The position numbers and the translations under genes are program-made. DNA of 64,000 nucleotides from Eutreptiella sp. 'Long Island Sound 2002' (Eukaryota; Euglenozoa; Euglenophyceae; Eutreptiales; Eutreptiaceae): contig OZ038381.1 in NCBI GenBank assembly GCA_964036045.1, forward strand, positions 106,149,367 through 106,213,366, in the 5' to 3' direction. Position 1 is the first letter of the stretch. Each line of letters begins with the position of its first letter. Under the pieces are notes generated by a model, which saw only the letters and a program-made list of their open reading frames with translations, ran no database searches and was not told the DNA's origin. This document shows positions 8,727 through 20,815 of the stretch, piece after piece.

Positions 8727-11005
8727 TTCTCAAAATCCTCAAAATCCAGGGTCCAAATCCAAAAATATAGAAAATGTAATCCTCCTTCAACCCTGAACAG
8801 CAACCAGATCCCACAAGTATAGCAATAACCCAATTCACAATCCAAATCAGGCTGCGGGCTTTCGTTCAGCACACCGGTATTCCCACGGTGGCGGGCATGT
8901 ACAAGAATTGCACCAAGGAAGAAAGCCCTGAAATTGGCATATGAACACAAATAAAGCAAAGTTGGGGGAAGAGGTAAACATACACATTCATAGCCAGAAA
9001 CCCCTCATTCCCTGGACTCAAGACCTTCCCTTGACTCACCAACATGATGCCCTGAACCCAATCAAATAAGATGGCTAAATGCCATGTGTCACAAGTCACT
9101 ACATAAACCCCAAAAATGTGTTCACTCCCAAGCCTCTCAATCCTAGCCCAATAGGGGAGGTGGCGTGTCATGGCCGGGAGTGGCACTCAGGACCATGCCC
9201 TACCCTGACATAACCTTGGTTGGACTTGGAGTCGAATGGGCTTGGAGAAATGACCTATGAGTTTGAACTCATAACATGCCAAAAAAATGCCAATTCAAAC
9301 CATATTGGCCATATATCACATATATGCTCAAAATTGAAGTTAACACTTATCCGAAGGCTCAAGGCATGCATGGAATCGAAGTCTAGTATTCATGGAGGAT
9401 AGAGACCAAAGGCCAATGCCCATGTAAATCCCCACTTTACCCTCGAAACCCCTTCGGATATGGGCGCCACGCACTGCCTAAGTCAGCCCATGATTTTGAG
9501 ACCATTTCTTGTAATCTCTCGTGCGCCAAGCCAAATGGAGTACGCGATCCGGCATATGGTGGTGTTCAACTCCAAAGCATATGCCAACATATGAACAACA
9601 TACCATGGTTCGACTCTCCATAGGCTTCTTGCTGTTTGCTGACCAGGTGAGTACACAAAACGCAAAAATGAGCAAAAATTGAGGTCAAAAACATGAAAAT
9701 ATGACCAAATACAAAGTTGTCATGATAGTATATCTCTATGCTCACCCATGATATCCGCTCATGATTCAATACACAAATGATTGGAACCATTTGCGAACAA
9801 TTCCCCCACTTGGATCCCCAATCGGGCGCATGGAGATACCTTCGCCACTAATATCTACATGCCCCATGAAAATGGAACTGCACCCATGGATCTCTTTGTC
9901 AAACATACCACGAGCAATACATACGCGGTAGACTTGGTCTAGCGCTTTGAGTTCCACAATTGGGACATGGGCAATACCCTTGTCACGTATGGCTCCCCAT
10001 CTCTTCGGCCACACGAAGATATATAACATGGGCGTGAGCATATCAAACATATACCATGCATACAACACATACCCTCAAAATATGGCTCCCACCATGATAT
10101 GCCATGTCCCTCCATTGACGTAACTTCACGTTAAAAATACGTAGGAACCCAAGAAAAGTATCTATGCAACCCCAACACTCATGCAGTACACTCGAAAGTC
10201 ACAATAAAATGTTCGGTTGCACGGTCCAAGAGTTATATATCACTTTATACCCTCTTGACCATTATCCCTTGCTATATCGAGCATGTGTACACACCAAAGG
10301 CGTTTGATGCTTCCTAAATTAACTTGAGACTAAGGCGCTTGCAACCCAACCTTCCTTATTCTCTTTCCTCACACTCGCGCGTAGATATGGTCCTTCAAAG
10401 TGGTCCCACGATTCACTTTTGTTTCCCTTATATCTCCAAATCAAATGGGTGGCAAGTATAAGGGAAACCTGATTCGGGCATAGGGAAAGGCGTACGACCA
10501 CTCGAAGAAGTCCAAATCAAGTGCGGCGATGTCGAAGTCGAAAATCCGATTTCGACATCGCGAAAAATTCAGATTAAAATTTCGAGTGCTTATTTAGAAA
10601 ATTGCGGAAGCAACGAACCCTTTGCTGATGAAATCTGACCCTTCAACGGAGTATCCGCCAAAATATCTGGAAATAACAGTTAACCAATCGGTTAACGCAA
10701 AATCGCGAGCCAACTGACAGTCGCCGATACATTGACTATCAGAACGGAAGGCTGAAAAATTACAGAAACATTATGATAATAAAACCCTGTTGATTCCTGA
10801 TATTCTGATATCTGAATCTCCGCTGGCGGCGCCTCGGTACTGAATGTGGCCGCTCATAGCCGGAATGGCCAAACCTATCACACTATCACATCGGGTTAGT
10901 TCAGGTGGACAGGAGAGTATGATATCAGCCAATGGCGGCTTGCCGGCACATAGATACACACCCCAAGTGACCCCAAGATGGCCACGGGGGTCCGAACCGG
11001 CTTCA
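8641..11005 (-). repeat. 5' LTR of copy A (2365 bp)
   Basis: The outer end (minus-strand start TGAAGCCGGTTCGG) is at 11005 and the inner end at 8641, abutting the primer-binding site. It aligns along its length with the copy B LTRs (2431 and 2433 bp) but is clearly more diverged from them than they are from each other. It carries the element promoter and the first codons of the Gag frame. Copy B has a TATATATC stretch about 185 bp into its LTR; the matching place in A reads CAGATATC. A copy-specific hairpin lies at 10527-10560. Confidence 0.9.
10527..10560. repeat. 14-bp inverted repeat in the LTR of copy A
   Basis: Arms 10527-10540 (CGATGTCGAAGTCG) and 10547-10560 (CGATTTCGACATCG), with one mismatch that is a G-U pair in RNA, separated by 6 nt. 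The copy B LTRs do not preserve it. Confidence 0.6.
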
Positions 11006-12100
11006 CAGTGTGATAGGCTTCTATGAACTGATGAGGATGTTTGTGGTAAGTTTAATGCATTTTCTGAGGTATCTTTCGGAATATTTGGGCCTTTTTCCTT
11101 GGTCCTACTAGCTTAGCTAACTAGTACTCCAGGAGGGAGTAAGAAAACGTCACTGCCATGTCTTTCCTGGGGGGCTTGATCCAGGCCAAGCCCCCCTTAA
11201 AATCCTTTTGTTGATCCTAAGACTAACTTAGGTATTTTTATCTCTCTTTTGAAGCCTAAAGTACACTTTCTCAAAGTAACTAGGGTTGTAACCCTAGCCC
11301 CCCATGAAGTTCATCCCTACCACTCAACTGAGCGGATGTATCTTCCTTCATGGAGGATATACCGAAATAACATAGGCATTTCATGCTTTAGGCCTTGGAG
11401 GTTAAGCCTAGTGGTCTCCCACCCCAAGACCCCTATACTCAATTGTTTCTACCACTTATTGTGGTTCTACTTTTTAATCGTTTCTGAATTCAGTTGCTTG
11501 GCCAAGTCAAATTCTGTGTGTGGGCTGACATCTTTGCCCCACATTCCTAACCAGCACCATTTCACCCAAAAGAGTGCACATGAAGTGCTTGATGCTATCT
11601 TGGAGGCTAGAGTCAGTCCAGTTTTCATATAAAATGTTTTGTATTAACCATTTGTGATTGAATCTTAGTGTTTATACCTGCTTTGTCTATCTACAGCCCT
11701 TCTGTGTTACACTGGATTTCACACTATTCATTGATTCGATGCACATCCTGTTCTTGCTCTACTTGCTCCTTTGGTTTTGGGATTTCACCATCCAAAACCT
11801 GCAGGATTTCATCAAAATCTATAGGGCACTAATCAAGGACATATTTCTGCATCCAGCAATTCCCAAGCCACCTCCGCGCCGTTTCCCTAGCCCTTCCCCT
11901 CCGCACTCCTCTCCCCCATGCACAGACTTGGTGGACGAATGGAAAAGGGAAGAGTTGTGAACCTCCAGCAAAAGGTATCAGGGGGTTAGTGGTGGGCCCT
12001 TGTAGGGCATGCTGTGAAGTGGCCTGCACGGGACCAGAGTTGCCGTCAGCGTCCAACCGGGAAACGCTGCTGAACACTGCCAAGACCAGTTACATTCATC
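11006..12100. other. flanking DNA with no recognised gene
   Basis: No reading frame here resembles a known protein. An 18-bp palindrome CTAGGGTTGTAACCCTAG lies at 11280-11297. The first bases after the LTR (AGTGTGATAGGCTT, 11007-11020) also occur inside the LTR of copy B at about 25398. Confidence 0.5.
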
Positions 12101-14260
12101 ACTCAGCAAGGCCCGCTCACATCTGATTTCTGACTCAGTGGCAGTCAGCCCTTGCCAACCATGCCTCACTGCTCGCACGGTCGCGGCAAGTCTGCACCGG
12201 ACCATGATCACTCCCTCTCTCTGGCTGCAGGAGTGTTTCACCGAGATCGCTGGCAGAGCAGATTGCCGGCCGGTCTGCTTACCATGATTGGTTTGTGGCA
12301 CAGCTCGGGGGCGTTCCAGACATCCTGGGAGGATGGGTGTCTCAGCAGCCCCCCCCCCCCCCCTCCCATGCATGAGCTGTCCCTACCTCTGGTTCTGGTA
12401 AATCACAGTGTCAGTTTTGTAAGCTCAAATTTGGTCCTAGATGATTTTTTCTTGCCCTGGTAGGCAGTGACATCAACCCCCACTTCTACCGCCACTCCTG
12501 TCTTGCAGGTGCAACCAGAAAGCTTCTGCATAACCGGTCAGCCCTTGCCAATCATGCCCTGGTACGCAGTCTCAGCAACCCCCACTCCTGTGTTGCATGT
12601 GCAACAAGAAAGCCTCTGCGTAACCGGTCAGCCCTTGCCAATCATGCCTCACTGCTCGCACACTCGCGGCAAGTCTGCATCGGACCATGATCCCTCCCTC
12701 TCTCTGGGTGCAGGAGTGTTTCGCCGAGATCGCTGGCAGAGCAGATTGCCGGCCGGTCTGCTTACCATGATTGGTTTGTGGCATGGCTCGGGGGCGTTCT
12801 AGACATCCTGGGAGGATGGGTGTCTCAGCAGCCCCCCCCCCCCCTCCCGTGCATGAGCTGTCCTTACCTCTGGTTCTGGCAAATCACAGTGTCAGTTTTG
12901 TAAGCTCAAATTTGGTCCTAGATGATTTTTTCTTGCCCTGGTAGGCAGTGACATCAACCCCCACTTCTACCCCCACTCCTGTCTTGCAGGTGCAACCAGA
13001 AAGCTTCTGCATAACCGGTCAGCCCTTGCCAATCATGCCCTGGTACGCAGTCTCAGCAACCCCCACTCCTGTGTTGCATGTGCAACAAGAAAGCCTCTGC
13101 GTAACCGGTCAGCCCTTGCCAATCATGCCTCACTGCTCGCACACTCGCGGCAAGTCTGCATCGGACCATGATCCCTCCCTCTCTCTGGGTACAGGAGTGT
13201 TTCACCGAGATCGCTGGCAGAGCAGATTGCCGGCCGGTCTGCTTACCATGATTGGTTTGTGGCATGGCTCGGGGGCGTTCTAGACATCCTGGGAGGATGG
13301 GTGTCTCAGCAGCCCCCCCCCCCCCTCCCATGCATGAGCTGTCCCTACCTCTTGTTCTGGCAAATCACAGTGTCAGTTTTGTAAGCTCAAATTTGGTCCT
13401 AGATGATTTTTTCTTGCCCTGGTAGGCAGTGACATCAACCCCCACTCCTACCCCCACTCCTGTCTTGCAGGTGCAACCAGAAAGCTTCTGCATAACCGGT
13501 CAGCCCTTGCCAATCATGCCCTGGTACGCAGTCTCAGCAACCCCCACTCCTGTGTTGCATGTGCAACAAGAAAGCCTCTGCGTAACCGGTCAGCCCTTGC
13601 CAATCATGCCTCACTGCTCGCACACTCGCGGCAAGTCTGCATCGGACCATGATCCCTCCCTCTCTCTGGGTGCAGGAGTGTTTCACCGAGATCGCTGGCA
13701 GAGCAGATTGCCGGCCGGTCTGCTTACCATGATTGGTTTGTGGCATGGCTCGGGGGCGTTCTAGACATCCTGGGAGGATGGGTGTCTCAGCAGCCCCCCC
13801 CCCCCTCCCGTGCATGAGCTGTCCCTACCTCTGGTTAACTAGCAAATCACAGTGTCAGGTTGGTAAGCTCAAATTTGGTCCTAGAGGGTATTTTCTTGCC
13901 CTGGTAGGCAGTGACAGCAACCCCCACTCCTACCCCCACTCCTGTCTTGCACGTGCAACCAGAAAGCCTCTGCCTAATCGGTCAGCCCTTGCCAATCATG
14001 CCCTGGTAGGCAGTGACAGCAACCCCCACTCCTACCCCCACTCCTGTCTTGCACGTGCAACCAGAAAGCCTCTGTGTAACCGGTCAGCTCTTGCCAATCA
14101 TTCCCCACTGCTCGGACACTCGCGGCAACTCCGCGCTGGACCATGATTTCTCCCTCTCTCTGGTTGCAGGAGTGTTTCACCGAGATCGCTGGCAGGGCAA
14201 ATTGCCGGCCGGTCTGCTTACCATGATTGGTTTGTGGCACTGCTGTGCTGTGCTGCTCTG
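12100..14260. repeat. 481-bp tandem satellite (three full, two partial or diverged units)
   Basis: Three near-identical units begin at 12466, 12947 and 13428, exactly 481 bp apart. A variant partial unit precedes them and a diverged one follows, to about 14260. Each unit has internal duplications (two copies of the AACCGGTCAGCCCTTGCC module) and a poly-C tract of 10-16 C followed by TCCC. A 111-codon open frame recurs once per unit, but it follows from the repeat itself and shows no protein family features. Confidence 0.88.
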
Positions 14261-14489
14261 AGGACCCTGAGACGGCAGGGGTTTCACAGCCATTTTGACC
14301 ATTTGCCGGCGATAAGAGAATCATGGACGGGCATGATACCTTCGCTGATGGTTGAGGCTGGCTGAAATTGGCCACCATTAGCGTGCGGTTGGTCGTGTTG
14401 GACTGACCGCACTTCTATCCAACTGTTGTGGTCCTGATGCACATGTTGCGTGGTATGCCACTGGCAGTTTCTCAGCATTGTTCAGTGGT

Positions 14490-14515
14490 GCAGACCCCCC
14501 CCCCCCCTCCCTCTC
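14490..14515. repeat. poly-C tract
   Basis: A run of about 13 C followed by TCCCTCTCC, of the same type as the tract inside the 481-bp units. The surrounding sequence (14260-14660) has no recognised gene. Confidence 0.6.
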
Positions 14516-14661
14516 CTGCAAACAACCCCAAGACGCACCGTCCCATGCTGCGGAAATCCATGGGAAGGGAATCTCTCCCCGGATTACATTTGTGCAAGCC
14601 CCTAACAGGGATCTATTTAAGGACCTGAGGCTCACTGTGCACATGTTGAAAGTGGACATCA

Positions 14662-15207
14662 ATGGCCGCATTGGATGCACGTGAAATGAATGATTCATTT
14701 GACGTCGCCGATGCCATTGAGCGCGCGTTTCCCCGATACCACCTCCTGGACCTCATCGTGAGGTACCGGACGCATATTGCGTCAGACGGGGTGGAGTGCC
14801 CGATCAACCTGTTGCATGTGGTTCTCAGCCAACATGAAGCTGAAATATTTGGCTGGTTTCCCGGTGGCCGCGGTACAATTGTTGCCCACCTTGGTTACGC
14901 GAATATCGTCAGGACCCTCGCATCCACGGCATCCCTCGTACACCCTCATCTCCCAGAACACCGACGAGATCACCTTTGCGCCAGCAAGAGAGGCCCCTCC
15001 GAATTTGTTTGGGGAGGACACGTACACATTACACCACGCTACATTACACCACAGTTGCTCTCCTGCCCTCGCCCTCTCCAAGAAATTTCAGAAGACATCC
15101 TGGGAGGATGGGTGTCTCAACAGCCCCCCCCCCCCCCTCCCATCATGGGTGCGGGTGGTGTCTGGTGGGAGACCACTGAAGCAACAATTTCCAATGGGTC
15201 CTGTTAG
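14662..15207 (+). CDS. unrecognised open frame of 181 codons (candidate exon)
   Basis: It begins ATG GCC GCA and its first ~70 residues look protein-like (DVADAIERAFPRYHLLDLIV). From about codon 140 it runs into the poly-C module shared with the satellite upstream (proline run), so its C terminus is surely not genuine. A second frame (14777-15277) is also open and contains NTDEITFAPAREAPPNLFGE, which looks equally protein-like, so a frameshifted pseudogene or an exon with a splice site inside is possible. I do not recognise a family. Confidence 0.25.
   Translation: MAALDAREMNDSFDVADAIERAFPRYHLLDLIVRYRTHIASDGVECPINLLHVVLSQHEAEIFGWFPGGRGTIVAHLGYANIVRTLASTASLVHPHLPEHRRDHLCASKRGPSEFVWGGHVHITPRYITPQLLSCPRPLQEISEDILGGWVSQQPPPPPPIMGAGGVWWETTEATISNGSC
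15091..15150 (+). repeat. dispersed copy of the poly-C module of the 481-bp satellite
   Basis: ACATCCTGGGAGGATGGGTG followed by a poly-C tract, the same ~55-bp module that occurs in the satellite at about 12328, 12804, 13286 and 13765. It stands here alone, about 0.8 kb outside the array. Confidence 0.75.
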
Positions 15208-15814
15208 AGGAAATGTGGTGCGGTATCAACAGGGGGTGGTAGCGTCAGTGCATATTGCTTTGGCAAAGAAAAAATGACGTCACTTTTCATTGAACAGCCG
15301 GAGGCAGAGGTACAATTCCAGAAGGAGCGTGGCTTGCATGGAGTCATTCTCTGGTGACAGATATTTCTCTCACAGCCAATTTCCATGTTCAATCTCATCA
15401 TGTCAAGAGAAGTGCATTCCCCCCCCCCCCCCAAACAGACACATTGACCTATAGGAGCGAGCATGACCTATTGATTGGGGCAGCGAATGGCGTGTTGCTG
15501 GACAGAGTGGACTAATTGTGCCGCAACTTTGCCATGTTTAGACCTGCGGCACTGTTGCGGATGCCAGAGTGATTCTGGAGGGTAGCAGCTGTTGCTGATT
15601 TACGGCCAATGAACACATTCCCTAGCAACCGCATGGTGTTTGGACTGTATAGATTTGGTACCCAAATTAATTGGGTCCCAGGTCTCAACGAAAGAACGTC
15701 GCGCGTTCAGTGTTCACTGGACACAAGGGGAGGGAGTACATAGACTGCACGTGCAACACAGCTCATGCTGCTGCTGTTTCAAAGTTCTCTGATGTCTGTA
15801 CCCAAAAGTGTGTT
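15208..15814. other. no recognised gene
   Basis: Mixed-composition DNA with one poly-C tract at about 15419-15432. I see no conserved coding pattern. Confidence 0.5.
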
Positions 15815-15905
15815 AGAGCAAGGGCAGGGGCGGGGGCAAGTTGCAGTGGCAGGGGCAGGAGCAGGGTGTGGGCAGTGGCAGGGCAGGGGCAGGGGTAGGG
15901 GCCAG
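15815..15905 (+). repeat. GGGGCA-type minisatellite
   Basis: Imperfect short tandem units (GGGGCA, GTGGCA, GGAGCA) over about 90 bp. The strand is G-rich and could form G-quadruplexes. Confidence 0.8.
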
Positions 15906-16615
15906 GCTTGCCTCTGATGGGTGATTCGTATGTCTGACAGCTCAGCACCGCGTGTCAAGATGAGGTGCTGCATGAGCAGAGGTATGAAAAGGAGCACAAT
16001 TTGGGAACACCTCTGCCCGCAGGCAGACTTGGACGTGCCCTCCCGGAGTTCCCATCCGTACACTCGAACTATTTCCGATGTGTTGCAAACGTGCTCCTGC
16101 AACACGCGCTCCTGCCCCAGACAAAGTGAGGAGGTGTTTGGGGGAGGGGCCACAGCCACGGCCAGCGTGCCTAGTGATTCGTTGGCAGTGTGCGTGGGGA
16201 GTGTGTGCATTTCTGGACGCCCATCCCTTCCCCACCACCTGGCAGTGTGCGCTAACTGTCACCTTGAGCTTGGCTCTTGCTTATGTATGTCGCATGCATC
16301 CTTCCCAGCGCTATTCACAATTTCGCCGCCCTGCTTTTCTGGTGCAACCCTCGGCCTACAAAATCGGGTTCCTCGGCCTGCTTTGGATTGGGGGTCTGTG
16401 GAGGGTTTCCACATTTTTCCAGACATCTCTCGGGGATACGACAAACACGTGAACGCAGATAGTTTTCAGAGTTGCTGGGATTGTTGCCTTGCTTGTGCAC
16501 TGAGTCTCCCATAAGGGCTGGTATTTGTGGTATATACTTCCAAAGCCCTTGAAGAGGGGTATTTACAACACTCTGGGTGTGCATGTCGTACTGCCGGTTC
16601 TTTTGCCCTAAACGG
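15906..16615. other. no recognised gene
   Basis: Several overlapping open frames of 100-200 codons exist on both strands, but none has a recognisable motif or stands out by codon pattern. Confidence 0.4.
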
Positions 16616-19480
16616 TTTTTTGTTGACCCTGGTGGGCAGTCATAGTGCCCGCCACCCCTATTTTGCACGTGCTGGACTCGGAAAAACATGCATTAGGCGA
16701 TGGGTGACCGCCAAAACGCGAGTTTCAAGGCCGTCAGCTCCACGAAATGCGATTCTTTGCCCGAATTGGGGCGAACTTGCTTTTCCCCCCCACCAAAATA
16801 GTGTTTCTATTGCGGGCCGCCATAGCACCCCCCCTCCCTGTTTTGTGCGTGCTTGACTCAGTAATCCACGTCTTCGTCAATGGGTGACTGGCAAAGCAAC
16901 ATTCAGGGCTTTGGGCTTTGAAAGATTCTACATTTTAGCCCAAAATTCGTTAAACATTGCCAAAACTGGCCTCAGAAGAGGATTTAGGTGGCCAGTGATA
17001 TCATCCCCCATCCATATTTGACACGTGTTGGACTCAAACAAACATGTTCAGGCCAACAGTTGACTGCCAATGTAACAGCTTTGGCACAAGCTGGACTAAA
17101 AAAAAATGTTTTATTCGATGGTTGCCTGCCAACACAACAGCTTTAGGCCGTCGCTTCCCAAAAATACCACTTTTAGCCCCAAATTCGTCAAAAATCAGCA
17201 ATTTTTGTGGTTTTTGTCCCCTTTGGTGGCATTGATAGCAACCCCACACACCTATTTCGCACATGCTGAACTTCAGAAAACATGTGTTCACGGATGGTTT
17301 ATTGCGGCAACAACAGTATCAAGGCTGCGGGCTTCAAAGATTGCTAACGCAAAATTTGACGGAAATTGCCACTTTTTTTTGGCTCAAAAATGGGGTTGTT
17401 TAACTTCCATGGGCAATGATGGCACCCCCCACTCCTATTTGGTACGCGCTGGACTCAGGAAAACATGTTTGCGTCGTGGTTGACTGCCAAGACAACGGTT
17501 TTGTATCGCAAAAATGTTTCCGCAATTGCTCATTGAAGGCTTCAAAATGGTGCCCTGTGGCTTTGGTGTGCAGTCATAGCATCGTCCATCACTATTTGGC
17601 ACGTGCCGGACAAGGCAATGGGTGATTGCCCAAACAACAGCTTCGGGTGTGTCCATTGCAAAAAAAAGCTATTTGTAGAGCAAATCGTCATATTTTGCCA
17701 TTTCTTTTTGCACAAAATGATGTTCTAGACTCTACTGGGTAGCGATAGCTTTCCCCACTTTTCATTTGCATGCACTATCCCTATTTTGCATGCATTCCAA
17801 AAAGCATGTCCCAGGCGATGGGTTTGTGGCAAAAATTTTGTTCCAGGGCTGTCGGCTCGACAAATCGGCTGATGGCGCCCGTTATTTTGCGACCACCAGA
17901 CTCCAGAAAGCATTTGTGGGTCAATGGTTGACTGCCTAAACAATATTTTGTGAGCTTTTAACTCCAAACATTGCTATTAGTACAGTGAAATTCATCAATA
18001 ATTGCCAATTTTGACCATCAAACGCTTTTTCTGCCTATGGTGGGCAGTGATAACCCCCTAGCCCCCCCCCCCCACTTGTTGCATGTGCTGAAGTAATAAG
18101 ATACATGTAGCATGCAATGGTTGTTTGCCGGAACAACATTTTCAGAGGTAAAGGCTCAAAAATATGCTATTTTTAGCGCAACATTTGTTTGAAAGAATGC
18201 CATTTTCATGGCCACAATATGGTGCTTTTTGACGTTGGTGGGCAGAAATAGCACTCCCCATCCCTAGCATGCACAAGCTGCACTGCCCAAAATCTGTTTC
18301 TCTAGATGGTGGAGTACCGAAACAACAGTTCCCGGGTAGTTGGCAAAAAGACCGCTAAGTTTAGCGCAAAAACTTTCATATATTGCCTATCTTTCCACCC
18401 AAATAAAGGTGTTTTTTTTGGACTTTGGTGGGTAGCAATAGCACCCCTTGCTCCCATTTGGCGCATGCTGAAATCAAAAAATCATTTGCTTGTCCATGTT
18501 CCACTGCCAAATACACCATGTTCGCAGTTTTGGGAGTCAAACTGCCTCAAAATGGCATTCTTTGACCTTGTTGGGCAGCCGTAGCATTGCCATCCCTATT
18601 CTGTATGTGTTGGACCTCAAATAAAGTTGAATACCAAAAGGACATGTTCATCGCCGTCTGCTCCTCTGTCCCTATTTGAGGCCAAAACATTTCCAAGCTT
18701 GCCCCTCCTTTTTTGCGTCAGAATGATTTTGTACAATTTTGGTGGGTACTGTTGGACTCCACAAGGGTTGTATCCGGGGATGGTCGTTTTTCCGACCAAG
18801 AATGGCGTTTTTTGTTTTTGATTGGCACCGATAGCTCCAACCACACCCAACTACAGCCCCTGAACAAGTTGGTGCGTTATGAGGATTTCAAAGCCCCAAC
18901 CACTCCTGTATGGGCTGAACTTGAAAGGATAAGTCAACGTGGTGGTTAGCTTAGAAAGCTGCCATTTTTCGGCTTTAAACAATTTTGTTTGACGGTCGGG
19001 AACAGTGACAATATTTCCCAACCCCATTTCGGCACGTGCTCCCGTCAAAAAAAACATGTTTTGCGCGATGGTCGAGTGCAGAAACCACAAATTCAGCGCT
19101 ACAATCTCCAAACGGTGCCATTCCTTCTCCCAGTTTTGTAACATTTGCCTTTTTGAAGGGGTGTACTGTTGCGTTTTTTTGGCGCGGCTGACCAGGGATG
19201 GCACCCCTTACCCCTCTTTTGCATGTGTTGGACTCAACTAATTATGTCTTAGGCTATTGAGTACTGTCAAAACAACATGACGAAGGGCGGTTAAGTTCAC
19301 AACATTCCTTTTTTGCTCCAATTTCGTCAAGCATTGATATGTTTCGTTGTGAAACGATGTTTTCCGAAAGGTGATGGATAGGGACAACACTTCCCGCTTT
19401 TCCAAGCCCTGGACCATTTATTGCGAAAACTACACGATCAAAGTCATTTGCAACCCAAAAAGGTGTGCATTACCCGTGGA
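16616..19480 (+). repeat. old, degenerate ~180-bp tandem array
   Basis: A loose pattern recurs about every 180 bp: a GGTGGGCAGT-like start with ATAGC, a C-rich stretch (CCCCTATTTTGCA), GTGCTGGACTC, AAAACATG, a GATGGTTGACTGCC-like part, CAACA, then T-rich sequence with TTTTTGGC. Clear landmarks (GCTGGACTC or variants) are at about 16671, 16850, 17027, 17267, 17449, 17605, 18278, 18467, 18609, 19035 and 19228. Units differ strongly in sequence, so the array is old. No coding pattern. Confidence 0.7.
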
Positions 19481-20815
19481 GGAAAATCAATGCCCTCTCC
19501 ATTCCTGTTTGGTATCAAAGCTACCCCGCTGCCACAGCAAATGATTTCAAGCGAATCATTCGTGCTTTTTTTTACTTTTTTTGTGAAGAGTCCATATCTG
19601 AGACCACGAGTAAACGCTAAAGCGTGACCCTGCTTATCCTTCTCAAGGGTGTTCAGAGTCAGTCGCTTCCCTCTACAACCCGCAGCAAGGTATCCTGAGG
19701 TACCAGCTCGTGCTTTTTTGGTTGTGGACATCTCTCCTGTGATTCTAAAGCCCTGTCCTTTTCATAGACGTGTTTGGGCTATTTTAGCCACCTTAGCAAA
19801 ATGAACCCTCCGAAAAAAAGAGTAGGGTGTTCCAAGTAGCTTTTTTCTCCCTAGCTATGACAACTGTGTGGTTGAAAGTGCTCCCCCCCTTGTTGTCCCC
19901 TCCTTCTCACACTACCCTATTCATCCTAACTTATCAAGGATGCTCTACGCCCTCCGAACACACCTATCCCCTTCAATCCCTAACCGAAGCTACTCCAAGG
20001 TACAACAAACCCCGCTTTGCCCCATTCACCCTGATGACCACTTTCACCATATGACATATAACAAAGTAACCTTTCAACTTGCCAATTGCCCCGGCCTATC
20101 TATACAAACTCTACAGTGACTCCACTCCTATCTTCCACCCATGACCTTCCCTTTGCGCGCAACGTACTCTAATATACCGAAGGTACCCTCAAGACCTCAT
20201 GTCCTAGCACCTAGGCCTCTTTCGCTTCGTAAAGATACTCCAGCATACTCCAACTCCAACGCATGTCAGCCGTCCAAACCCATTCCGATGTACTTTGACG
20301 TCCGAGCTTGTCATTACACACCTACTTGGAAAGCATTTCAATTCATACGTCTCCTTCTTTTTACAACTATATTCGTCTTCCAATGTACTGTAATCCCTGC
20401 CGTCTTTTGTGACTACCTAAACAAAGGTGGTTCAACTAATCTTTCAAGCGATCACTCTTCTCTCAATATACCACAAGCCCAATTAAACGTGTGTCTGAAA
20501 AGAAACTTCAACGCACCGTACCATCCTCAGCACCGGCCCATGCTCTATTAAGGAACTTCAGGCAAGCACCCTTCTCTTCATGCCAGCCATGGCCCGTCTC
20601 CATACACCACTACGAATCGTGACCGTCCGCACCCCCAGGTTGATTTGGCCTTTCGCCACCGCTTGCTATCTCCTCCAATCACGTGCAACCCCCCCCCCCC
20701 TTCATGTATGTCTCCTCCGTGCAACCTATCGCCACTTCTATTGGTGTTCTTTGTCCCTTGCGTTGTTGTCTCTTGTGTCCTGCTACGTCTCCCTCTCGTG
20801 CAACCTTCCCGCATT
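19481..20815. other. no recognised gene
   Basis: A C/T-rich stretch on the plus strand (about 19870-20560) with short open frames but no recognisable family. A poly-C run lies at about 20690-20699. Confidence 0.4.

Larger units (their letters stand above)
1..11005 (-). mobile_element. Ty3/gypsy chromovirus-type LTR retrotransposon, copy A
   Basis: Read on the minus strand the order is 5' LTR (8641-11005), primer-binding site (8629-8640), Gag, zinc-knuckle nucleocapsid, in-frame UAG, aspartic protease, reverse transcriptase, RNase H, integrase, chromodomain, polypurine tract (162-172), 3' LTR (161 leftward, cut by the window edge). RT before integrase, plus a C-terminal chromodomain, is the chromovirus branch of Ty3/gypsy (Metaviridae). 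The internal region is 8479 bp. The visible 161 bp of 3' LTR differs from the matching part of the 5' LTR at about two positions, so insertion is fairly recent. It is nevertheless broken: nonsense codons at 6243-6245 and 1314-1316, a one-base deletion near 5343 and a one-base gain in a C run near 4371-4380. Confidence 0.93.

Noticed and set aside
12467-13764. Three identical 111-codon frames repeating every 481 bp
   Set aside because: They are the satellite unit read in one frame. The end coincides with a TAG before the poly-C tract and the peptide has no features; an opposite-strand frame is open as well.
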